Below are positions 48,539 to 57,515 of a stretch of 64,000 bases of DNA, in pieces. The stretch is from Ignavibacteriales bacterium (GTDB lineage Bacteria > Bacteroidota > Ignavibacteria > Ignavibacteriales > Ignavibacteriaceae), in NCBI GenBank assembly GCA_016714125.1, contig JADJNX010000022.1:1-64000 (forward strand). The letters run 5' to 3'. How positions within the stretch are numbered: the first letter of the stretch is position 1; every line of letters starts with the position of its first letter. Under the pieces are notes generated by a model. That model made no database searches, was not told the DNA's origin, and worked only from the letters and a program-made list of their open reading frames with translations. Made by a program: the position numbers and the translations under genes.

Positions 48539-49954
48539 TCAAAAACGGAAAGATACTCCAAAAACTGCATTATGCAAAGTAATATCTTGAAGAGTTCTCG
48601 ATTCTGCATAGCCGTAATTTTCTCCAAAATCTTTCCACCAGCCATACATATAAGCTACATCAAACGATAGCTCACCATCGAGCAAATAACCAATTCCGAG
48701 CGTAAGAAATTTTTTGTCGTAATCAGATGGATCATCTTTATATGGCGATTTTTGTGTAAAATATCCGGCTCTAACTCTTGCATCAACAAAAGGAACTGTG
48801 TATTCTGCACCAAAATTATAATTTAACACCGCTCTTAAAGAACTTTGCGCATCTTTATTAAGATCTCCAACAAATGATTCTCCCAATCCGGAGACATCCT
48901 TAAATTTTGCTTGTGAATAATCCATGAAAGAGGCTTGCGCCGAGAGGATCAAACCACGGACATTAAAAGAAACTCCACCGGTAAACTTAAACGGGGTGGA
49001 TATCTAATATTCTACGCTGCTTTTATAATCTTCGGGATCAATGGTGACTTCTCTTCCACTACCCCAATAACTGGCAGCTTCAACACCATATTTTTCTTTA
49101 ATCGTAAATGTCCTCGGTAATTCGATGGTTAAACCAACCCGCGCCAAGTCCTTTATCTGATATAACATACCAAGTTTCACCTCATAAAAACTGATATCCC
49201 AGTTTAGAAGTGTTTTATATGAGAATTTCTTGAAGTCGTTGGTAAAACTGTTCCCGGGAGCAAGTACTGTACCTGTGTAAGTTCCCAAGGGATCGGTTTC
49301 ATGATAATCGTAGTTATTTTCGTAAGAACCGTTTCCGATACCTAAAGTAAGTCCAAGAAAAAGGTTTTTGTAGGCTTCATACCCAACAGAAAAATTCCAG
49401 ACACCTGTGGATCCCGATTGCAAGCGTGAACCTGCCTGATTTAGTTTTCCGTTAATTTTAGTGTTGTAATCATCATCTGTGAGATAAAGTTCATAAGGAA
49501 TTTCGGAATATCCATTCAGATCCTGGATCATGGAAGAATTTCCGCCATTATATCCGTTAAAATCCATCTTCCCCGTAAAATCGTGTTGTGAATTAAATGA
49601 TGTTCCAACTACAAGACTTCCCCTGAGGGTGGGAATAGGAAAAAGTAATGAAAAATTATCAAGATTTGCAGAGGTATTCCCTGCCTGTAATTGATTTCCA
49701 AAAAAGGTAGCATTGTTTTGGACATTCGAATATTTAAATCCGGCACCAAGTTCAAATCTCCTCACAAGTGCAATACCTGCGGGGTTATAGTTCATTCCAA
49801 GGCCATCATCACTCATTGCAACAAAAGCATTTCCCATACCCATTGCCCGGGCACCGGAACCGAGTCCGGGAAGGGCCAATCTAACAGCATCATTTACTGT
49901 CTGCCCAAAACCAATACCGGCAAACAATAAAGACATTAAAAGAAGTTTTTTCAT
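48539..49954 (-). CDS. FadL/OmpP1-like outer-membrane barrel (frame-broken)
   Basis: About 472 residues. Signal peptide MKKLLLMSLLFAGIGFGQ, then ALPGLGSGARAMGMGNAFVAMSDDGLGMNYNPAGIAL, the conserved N-terminal block of the FadL/PorV-like barrels. Alternating strands follow and the protein ends in AVFGVSFRF with terminal Phe. One base lost near 49005 separates the last 140 residues (FKFTGGVSFNVRGLILSAQ...). It overlaps the preceding lipoprotein stop by 4 bases (ATGA). Confidence 0.82.
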
Positions 49955-50475
49955 TTCCTTCCACCCCCGGAACCGCTGCTTCCTGAATTCTTTTTGCTGT
50001 CGTCAGAACTGTTGCTGCTTCTGCCACCACTGTCATTGCTTGAAGTCGATTTAGTTGGTGTTGGAGTGGTTGCGGTTGTCCCGGATCCACTATTTCCTGA
50101 ACTGTTTCTTGTAGCTGTAGAACCAGAGTTGTCACCCGAAGAATTCCTGCCACCGTCACGGTTTCTTAAGTTAAGGCTCTCTTTATCCCTTTTTCTGACA
50201 ACTGTCGTTTCAGCTTTAGGATCATCAGAAGAACCACCGCTCACTACGGTAACAGGAGTTATTGAATACCACCAAGGCAGAACATAATAATCGGAATAGC
50301 CGCCATAATGGCTGCCGGAGTAGTATGACTCACCATAATCAGTCTCTTCGTAATCCTGTTCAATCTCAGAAATGAGTTCCTCTTCAAGCGGTTGTCCCAT
50401 ATCAACTACAGTATAACAACCACTCAAAACGAACGGAATTAGAAACAACATCAATAAAAATTTCAACTTTTTCAT
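49951..50475 (-). CDS. Low-complexity lipoprotein (small member of a pair)
   Basis: 174 residues. Lipobox in LSGCYTVV. An acidic Tyr/Gly-rich N-part (EQDYEETDYGESYYSGSHYG) and a WWYSITPVT strand are followed by a disordered C-terminal half rich in Ser, Gly, Thr and Asn, ending GSSGSGGGRK. Same plan as the larger neighbour upstream (13 bases away). No enzymatic motif is seen; it is probably an outer-membrane-bound, unstructured protein. Confidence 0.68.
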   Translation of the reverse strand: MKKLKFLLMLFLIPFVLSGCYTVVDMGQPLEEELISEIEQDYEETDYGESYYSGSHYGGYSDYYVLPWWYSITPVTVVSGGSSDDPKAETTVVRKRDKESLNLRNRDGGRNSSGDNSGSTATRNSSGNSGSGTTATTPTPTKSTSSNDSGGRSSNSSDDSKKNSGSSGSGGGRK

Positions 50476-50488
50476 AATAATCCTCTAA

Positions 50489-51808
50489 TTATCTTGATCG
50501 TCTGGATCCACCGGAACCGGAGCTTGAACCTGAACTTGATCCTGAGCCGGATCTTGAAGGTGTTGTTGAACGACTTCCGCTACCTGAATTTGATGGTGAT
50601 TTATAGGTACTACCTGATCCACCACTGTTTCTGCTTGGAGATTTGTAGCTGCCGCGTGAATTTCCTGAATTTCCATCATTTCTTGAGGGTGATTTATAAC
50701 CCTTGTTTGTGTTTCCACTATTACCATCAGTACGGTTTGGGCTTTTATAATCTCTGCCTGAAGGTTCTTTGACATCCTTTTTGGGTTCTCTTGTGGTCTT
50801 TTTGCCACCTGAATTGTTGCCGTCGTTACGGGTATCCTTGCGTGGAGTAACAGTTTTTTTACCACCATCATTCCTCGGGTCTTTTCTCGGTGTAACATTT
50901 TTGTTATCGCCTTCGTTGCGCGGATCTTTTCTTGGTGTTACGGTTTTGTTATTTCCATCTGTCCTGTCGCCCGATTTCCTGTCGACTCCGGAATTATCTC
51001 TTCCTCCACCATCGTTTTTTACAGAACTTCTCTTGTCATCTTTTTTTGTAACATCTCTGCCGGAATTTCTCTTCACCACTGGTTCTTCATCCCGATTCCA
51101 TGTGTCGAAAGCACTCCGTTTTCTTTCAGTTCTAACTTCATTATCAATAGCATCGCCAGAACCGCGTGATCCGTCATTTTTGACACCAGCTCTTTTAGCG
51201 ATATTATCATCGTGGTTGGTGATTCCGGGAGTTCTTACTCCGGAGCCATTTCCTCTTGTTATAGATGAGCCACGCCCGCCGTCACGACCTCTTATTGAGC
51301 TAATATCTCTGTCACGGTATTTGTGATTTGAAAAACCACCCCAGTTGTCATGATTATAGTTGTAGTTATAGCCGTAATAGTGATATCCTCCCCAATAATA
51401 TGGATAAGGATCATACCATGCCCACGGGTTATACAGCCATCTTGGATATATATAGGGATTGTAGAAGTAATCCCAGTACGGGTCGTAACAAAAGTTATTC
51501 CAGCCGTAGCCGTAACCATATCCGTAGCCATAACCCGCAATCAGATTAACTCTGACAACCGGCCTTGACCAATAATCATCTTCGATATAGGTATATTTTT
51601 TAACTGAGATTTCAACTTCACTTTCGTTTTCATCGTCGTAAACGAAGGTGGTATCACCCTCTTTGACCACGATGTCGGGTTCGGTTTCTCTCTCGATAAT
51701 TACAACTTCTTTTTCAACCTTAGGTTCCCGCTGAGCTTCAAACTGGGTATAACACCCGGTAGCCCAAAAGGCAAACACAACTATAGGTAATAAAATCTTG
51801 GCTTTCAT
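50489..51808 (-). CDS. Tyr/Gly-rich, basic low-complexity lipoprotein (large member of a pair)
   Basis: 439 residues. Lipobox in ATGCYTQF. The acidic strand-rich N-part (KEVVIIERETEPDIVV) is followed at about residues 90-160 by an aromatic tract (AGYGYGYGYGYGWNN, then WAWYDPYPYYWGGYHYYGYNY). The rest is disordered and basic, with repeated K/N-TVTPRKDPRN and KSPSRN(D/S)GNSG units, ending SGGSRRSR. Codon choice does not stand out from neighbours. The plan is shared with the next gene. Role unknown; surface adhesion or a cross-linkable matrix role is a guess. Confidence 0.7.
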   Translation of the reverse strand: MKAKILLPIVVFAFWATGCYTQFEAQREPKVEKEVVIIERETEPDIVVKEGDTTFVYDDENESEVEISVKKYTYIEDDYWSRPVVRVNLIAGYGYGYGYGYGWNNFCYDPYWDYFYNPYIYPRWLYNPWAWYDPYPYYWGGYHYYGYNYNYNHDNWGGFSNHKYRDRDISSIRGRDGGRGSSITRGNGSGVRTPGITNHDDNIAKRAGVKNDGSRGSGDAIDNEVRTERKRSAFDTWNRDEEPVVKRNSGRDVTKKDDKRSSVKNDGGGRDNSGVDRKSGDRTDGNNKTVTPRKDPRNEGDNKNVTPRKDPRNDGGKKTVTPRKDTRNDGNNSGGKKTTREPKKDVKEPSGRDYKSPNRTDGNSGNTNKGYKSPSRNDGNSGNSRGSYKSPSRNSGGSGSTYKSPSNSGSGSRSTTPSRSGSGSSSGSSSGSGGSRRSR

Positions 51809-52033
51809 AACAGCTCCTTTTTTGTTTAATCATGCAATTTCCGTGCCTGATTAAAAAATGCTTAATACGGCTCTAATCTTATACATCACCAGGAATCATT
51901 TTGTTCAGTAAATAGAACAGGTGTTTAATATATTGTACAAAATACTTCCACACAAAAGTTCAATATATCAATTGAAAAACCAATAAAAAAGGGTAAAAGA
52001 GGGTCAGTTTGTCATTAATATGTCGATTTTACC

Positions 52034-52348
52034 CTACATTTCATTATAATCGAACGGTTTGTATAATAATGTATTTATATAGCTGCGCACATGCGATTCA
52101 CGCGACAGGATGTTACGAGTATATACATAGGTCATAATGATGGGAAGGGGTTGAATGTTCTTTATCAGATTTTCGATTTTCTCATTTGGTTGAGAATCGA
52201 GTATAAGCATATCAAAATCTGAAGTCTTAAGATATTTTTCGATCTGATGAAAATCGTTTGTTGTGGTCACTGCATACTTTTTCTCAAAGTACATCAGTAC
52301 ACTTGCACAAAAACTGAGATCAGGAGAGTAAAATAAAATATTCTTCAT
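52034..52348 (-). CDS. Receiver-domain-like protein, degenerate
   Basis: 104 residues from MKNILFYSPDLSFC. The fold pattern fits a response-regulator receiver: a first strand with a single Asp, then FDMLILDSQP with the candidate phospho-acceptor Asp, PIIMTYVY and a KPF near the end (LLYKPFDYNE). There is only one acidic residue at the first site (YSPD instead of a DD pair). There is no output domain and no kinase beside it. It may be a single-domain regulator or a decaying gene. Confidence 0.55.
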   Translation of the reverse strand: MKNILFYSPDLSFCASVLMYFEKKYAVTTTNDFHQIEKYLKTSDFDMLILDSQPNEKIENLIKNIQPLPIIMTYVYTRNILSRESHVRSYINTLLYKPFDYNEM

Positions 52349-52527
52349 TTTCTTTAAACTTGTTCGCTTTTCTATAAGCGAATTTAGTGCCAATCAATTG
52401 GGGGTATATCATTTTAAAGTTTTTATGATATTTGTGGTTGAAAATGGGTAATTTTTCAGATGTTATATTCTCTTTTTCGACAATGAAAACGGTTATTTCT
52501 CAATATTGAAAAACACAAAACACACAA

Positions 52528-53429
52528 ATGAAAATTCTTTGTAATATCATATTCTTTATCCTGTTATCCTTTTTCCCACTTTTTCTCAGGAAGAACCGGA
52601 TACCACAACCGTAGTTACCGGGGAGGATATTTATGAATTTGAATCAGATTCAACTTATTCTGAAACAATGGACTCTGTCGGTGTTTATGTCATTGAGTCC
52701 TACCTTAAGGAAGAAGAGAAAAAAGAGATAATTGTCTATTTTTTTTCCACCAGTCCGGTAAAAGCCTGGATAATTTTTGAAGGCGGTAAAAAGTTTATTG
52801 TTTCTGATACTCTTGCCGAGAGTTTCAGATTCACTTCAGATTTGTCAGTTTTCACAAACCTTTCTGAAGTGTTACGGGGAAGAATTTTTGTAGAAGATGA
52901 TGCAGGTAACAAAAGTTCAAGTGAAGAATTTGAGATTCCATTACCTGTTGAACCAAAAATTGAGGGAACCGCACTTGGTTACCTCGCCGATTGTACATTG
53001 GGAGCGCTGGCATATTTGGTGCCGTCGCCGGGACTTTCCTTTTTTAAAGATGAAACCCGCTTTTCACTCTTCAAGGAGATCCCGATAGTGGTTTTTCAAA
53101 GTAATATCTCAGATCTTCCATGGATGGCTTTTGCGGTTGAGTATGTTCACACACCGGACATTGATTTTAGAAATCGTTTTTTTCTTGGCGCTAAATTTCC
53201 ATTTACTGTTCCGGTGTTAAATTATGTGGCACCCGGTGTCAGTTTTTCTACAAATTTTCTTGGAGTTAATGGGGTTTCACCTGAAGTGTCGATTGCCTTT
53301 TTTGAAATTTTTAGAGTGATTAATTTTAATATCAAAGCGAGATATAATTATTATCCCTCTGCAACAGGTCTCAATCATTTTGATATAAATATTGGTTTAA
53401 CATCCTACTTTTTGACCTTCGCACTTTGA
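52528..53429 (+). CDS. Predicted secreted protein of unknown function (frame-broken in its leader)
   Basis: About 300 residues. The signal peptide MKILCNIIFFILLSFFPLF starts at the ATG at 52528. Near 52590, in CCCACTTTTTCTC, one base must change to reach SQEEPDTTTVVTGEDIYEFES and the main frame. The middle (VKAWIIFEGGKKFIVSDT, GRIFVEDDAGNKSS) may be a small beta domain; the C-terminal part is strand-rich with FDINIGLTSYFLTFAL at the end. No family recognised. It precedes the TonB receptor by 79 bases on the same strand, so a joint transport role is possible. Confidence 0.6.
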
Positions 53430-53508
53430 TAATCTGATTTTCAGGGTGCTTTGGAATTATCCCGCGAAATTGAGTGTTACCACATTGAAATGATCTCAAT
53501 TCAAGGAT

Positions 53509-56042
53509 ATGATGTATAAGTTTATAGTTTTGATAGTTATTTTTGGTTTTGTTACCGCCCTCCCCCAGTTTGGTGGACTTAAAGGCATCGTCTCAGCCGA
53601 CGGTGAACCTTTGCCGGGTGTAACCATTAGAGTTTTGGATACCAAATCCGGTACTGTTACCAATTCCGATGGTTATTATGAATTAAAAAATCTCCCTGCG
53701 GGGAAGATAAATTTGCAATTCACTTATGTTGGTTATTTGACCATAGATAAAACCGTAACTATCGAAGCCGGAAGAATTCTTACCGCAAACATCTCTTTGA
53801 CCGAAAAAAATCTTGAACTTGATGAGATTGTAATCTCGGATAAAGCCAGAGATGCCTCTGATACCGAAACCAGTATTATCGATCTGGAACCTGAGCAGGC
53901 AAAAGTTTTGCCCGGTGCCGGGGAGGATGTTCTCCGGACCTTGCAAGCACTCCCGGGAATCCTTGCACCAAATGATTTTTCATCACAACTCGTTGTTCGT
54001 GGATCGGGACCCGATCAAAATTTGATAATTATCGACAATGTTGAAATTTTTAATCCTTATCGGCTCTACGGATTTATCAGTATGTTTAATCCCGACGCCA
54101 TCTCCGATATAACACTTATTACGGGTGGTTTCCCGGTTAAATATGGTGACCGACTCTCTGCAGTCCTCGATGTTTCCAACCGTGAAGGAACACCAAAAAA
54201 ATCCCTGACAGGAAGTTTGAATGCTTCAATCACCAACGCAAATCTTGTTCTGGAAGGAAAAAATCCGTTTAATATTCAAGGTGGATGGATGATTAACAGC
54301 CGCCGAACATATTATGATCTTATTCTCGAACCATTTGCAAAAAGTGCCGGATTGGTTGAAGAAGAAACCGCATTCCCCAATTTCTATGATATTCAAGCGA
54401 AAGTAACATTTGGACCTTTCGATGGACATAAAATTAACCTTTTTGGTATCTACTCGGCTGATGGTGTGGATCTTGTCTCCGGCTCAGGAAGAGAAACCCC
54501 CGGCAGTGTCGCTGTAAATAATGTTACACGAAATGATGTCATCGGGTTAACCTGGGAATATTCTCCTAACGCAAAATTCTTCCTCCAGAATACCCTCTCG
54601 TGGTACAATAACAGTGGAGATGCAGGATTTACTGCCGAAATATTAGATCCATCTCTAAATCGTGATGCATTTAAAGGTTTTAGTGCCGATACAATTAAAC
54701 CATATCTTTTTGGTTTTCAATTCAACTCAACTTTTCTTTTTGAGAAATTTTCATGGGACTCAAAAACCAATCTCCTGTGGGGAAATAACAATATCCTGGA
54801 AGCAGGTTTTGGCGCAGATATTTTAAAGTCAACTCTCATCTTTGATTTCGAAATTGATCCGGAACTTCGTTCGGTTTTTTCTGCAAACCCCAATTTTAGA
54901 TCCTCAGTTGGAGATATTAAGGATACTAAAACCTACAACAGATACAGGTTTTTTGTTCAGAACAAGTTCAATTTTTGGGATCTGATTTATCTCAATCCGG
55001 GAGTGAGATTTGATCACTATGAGATCATCGGAAAATCATATCTTGCACCAAGGATATCAGCCTCATTGCAAATTGATGAATTGACAACTCTCAGGGCTGC
55101 ATGGGGAATTTTTTATCAGTCCCCCGGTTATGAAAAGCTGCGTGATGCAGGTGTTCTTTACGATTTTTCCCCTGTTAATGTTTCTCTTCTTGAGGCAGAA
55201 AAAGCCACTCATTATGTCCTTGGAATTGAAAAATGGCTCTCATTTGAATGGAACCTTAAACCTGAGGCCTATTACAAAGATTTTAGTAACCTGATAGTCC
55301 CTAAAATAGTAACAGGAACCAAATATTATACAGAAAGGGTGCCGGGGCAGGATCCCAATACAACTGCCGGATGGACAAGACCTGTCACTGTTCAGAGCGA
55401 TTCTCTGACTCAAATTCCTGTTAATAATTCTTATGGCGAATCATACGGGCTTGAGGTGATGCTTGCAAAGAAGAATATGGATAGAAATTCATCACTAAGT
55501 GGATGGGTATCATACTCTTTTTCAGTGGCAGACAGATTTGAAAGAAATTTTACAGTACCGTTTAGATTTGACCAGCGACACACTCTCAATATTGTTCTTG
55601 ATTATCAGTTTGCAGAAAATTGGAACTTTGGCGTGAGGTGGCAATACGGTTCAGGGTTCCCGAATACCACACCGGAAGGGTTAAGACCAAGAATTATTGC
55701 TGTTGATACCGACGGAGACTTGAAACCTGATTCCCTCAAATCTCCCTGAGAAGGAGTGCCACTGACCCCAATATTACGGAAGTAATTTATGATGTGGCTT
55801 TTGAGGATAAAAATCGTTTTAATGATCGCAAACCCGTTTATCACCGAATGGATATCAGAATTACTGCTGCTGCAAGGTTCTGGAATCTTAACTGGAATTT
55901 TTATCTTGATGTAATAAATGTTTACAATCGCTCAAATATAATTGCATACGACTATTATGTAACAGAGGACAAAGAATTAGGTGCAAAACCAACTGCAATG
56001 TTCCCCATTTTACCGACGTTGGGTTTTAGCATAAAGTTTTAA
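53509..56042 (+). CDS. TonB-dependent outer-membrane receptor with carboxypeptidase-regulatory N-domain (frame-broken)
   Basis: About 845 residues. A signal peptide precedes the regulatory-like domain (GLKGIVSADGEPLPGVTIRVLDTKSGTVTNSDGYYELKNLPAG). The plug follows: LRTLQALPGILAPNDFSSQLVVRG, then IIDNVEIFNPYRLYG. A large barrel ends in Phe (GFSIKF). One base change near 55745 links the two parts (SATDPNITEVIYDVAFEDKNRF). This is the CarboxypepD_reg/TonB layout typical of Bacteroidota-like bacteria. The substrate cannot be read. Confidence 0.85.
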
Positions 56043-56079
56043 TTTCGTATAATTAAACTCAGCAATTTGTGATTTTTTA

Positions 56080-57474
56080 ATGCAACTTCCCCAGTATAAA
56101 ACCATTACCCGACTTACTTCAGAGATCAAAGGAACTCTTGAGCAAGGATTTAGATTCGAAACCGTAATTGGTGAGGTTTCGAACTTTAAACCCCATTATT
56201 CGGGTCACTGGTATTTTACGCTAAAAGACACCGGGGCTCAAATTTCTTGTTGTATGTGGGCAGGTAATAATAAAAAAATTAACTTCACCCCAAAAGATGG
56301 CTCACAAATTGTTGTTACGGGTTCTGTAACAGTTTATCCCCCAAGAGGCAACTATCAGTTGGATATAACTGATATGAAAAATACAGGGGTTGGTGACCTT
56401 CAGGTTGCTTTTGAATTTCTGAAAGAAAAACTTGGTAAAGAGGGACTTTTTGAGCCGGCGAGAAAAAGGGAAATCAGAACATTCCCTTCGAAAATTGGAA
56501 TTGTAACCTCCCCTACGGGTGCTGCATTCCAGGATATGATCTCTGTTGCCAATCGGAGATTTCCACTTGTTGAACTAATTCTTGCACCGGCAAAGGTTCA
56601 AGGTGAAGGAGCAGCTACGTCGATTGCTAATGGTATAGCCTCCCTCAACGAAATAGAAGATATCGACGTAATTATTATAGGGAGGGGCGGAGGAAGCCTT
56701 GAAGACTTGTGGGCTTTTAATGAAGAAGTTACCGCAAGAGCAGTCTTTAACTCCAGAATACCTGTAATTTCGGCTGTGGGACACGAAGTTGATTTCACGA
56801 TTTCCGATTTTGTTGCTGATATCAGGGCTGCCACACCAACTGCTGCCATGGAGCTTGTAACTCCCGATAAAATGAAAGTGGAAGCAGTTTTACATGATTT
56901 TATGAACAATTTTGAGTCGAATCTCACGGCGAATCTTATGGGGAAAAAAGATTCTGTTTTTAGGTTTATCAACTCCCCTGTTGTTAAAACTCCTGTTAAT
57001 ATTATTAAGATGAACAGTCAAAAACTTGATTTGGCAATGATGAGACTCGAAAATACTATGAACACAAGCCTGAAAGACTTAAAAAACAGGGTCAATTCAG
57101 CTATATTGCATTTAAAATCTAACGATCACAATAGAATTCTTAAAAAAGGATTCGTTTTTGTTACCCAAAACGACAAATTTATTAAATCATCACAAGAACT
57201 CAGATTAACTGATCAATTCCAAATGAACTTTTTGACGGGAAAATTCTTATTGAAGGTAATAATGGACAAAGTAAATAGCGATATCACAGCTTTCAAAATA
57301 AAACTTGAGAGAATTGAAAAGATATCAGAACTTCTCGAAGACCAGGATCTCGACCTTGAACAGGCAATTAAACTCTATGAAGAAGGTATGACTCTTTCGC
57401 AAGATTGCCTAAAATCACTTCAGGCTGCTGAAGTAAGGATTACGGAATTAAAAAACTCGTTTAATACACTTTAA
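56080..57474 (+). CDS. xseA: Exodeoxyribonuclease VII large and small subunits in one frame (XseA-XseB)
   Basis: 464 residues. XseA: OB fold (FRFETVIGEVSNFKPHYSGHWYFTLKD), then PARKREIRTFPSKIGIVTSPTGAAFQDM, IIIGRGGGSLEDLWAFN and SAVGHEVDFTISDFVAD. The last 70 residues, from MDKVNSDITAFKIKLERIEKISELLEDQDLDLEQAIKLYEEGM, are a complete XseB (the EA.KLYEEGM helix is diagnostic). No stop separates them: the ATG of the XseB part lies at 57262, in frame with XseA. In another frame XseA would end at KILIEGNNGQSK with a TAG just after that ATG. A lost base is therefore possible and the fusion is not certain. It starts the run xseA/B-dxs-oxidoreductase. Confidence 0.88.
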   Translation: MQLPQYKTITRLTSEIKGTLEQGFRFETVIGEVSNFKPHYSGHWYFTLKDTGAQISCCMWAGNNKKINFTPKDGSQIVVTGSVTVYPPRGNYQLDITDMKNTGVGDLQVAFEFLKEKLGKEGLFEPARKREIRTFPSKIGIVTSPTGAAFQDMISVANRRFPLVELILAPAKVQGEGAATSIANGIASLNEIEDIDVIIIGRGGGSLEDLWAFNEEVTARAVFNSRIPVISAVGHEVDFTISDFVADIRAATPTAAMELVTPDKMKVEAVLHDFMNNFESNLTANLMGKKDSVFRFINSPVVKTPVNIIKMNSQKLDLAMMRLENTMNTSLKDLKNRVNSAILHLKSNDHNRILKKGFVFVTQNDKFIKSSQELRLTDQFQMNFLTGKFLLKVIMDKVNSDITAFKIKLERIEKISELLEDQDLDLEQAIKLYEEGMTLSQDCLKSLQAAEVRITELKNSFNTL

Positions 57475-57515
57475 TGATCACCCAATAAACCACCTTTTTT
57501 CTTTGGAGAAACCGA

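Noticed and set aside
50494..51568. Long + strand open frames opposite the low-complexity lipoproteins
   Set aside because: They are antisense shadows of repetitive, stop-poor codons; only the - strand frames have lipoprotein signals and sensible gene junctions.
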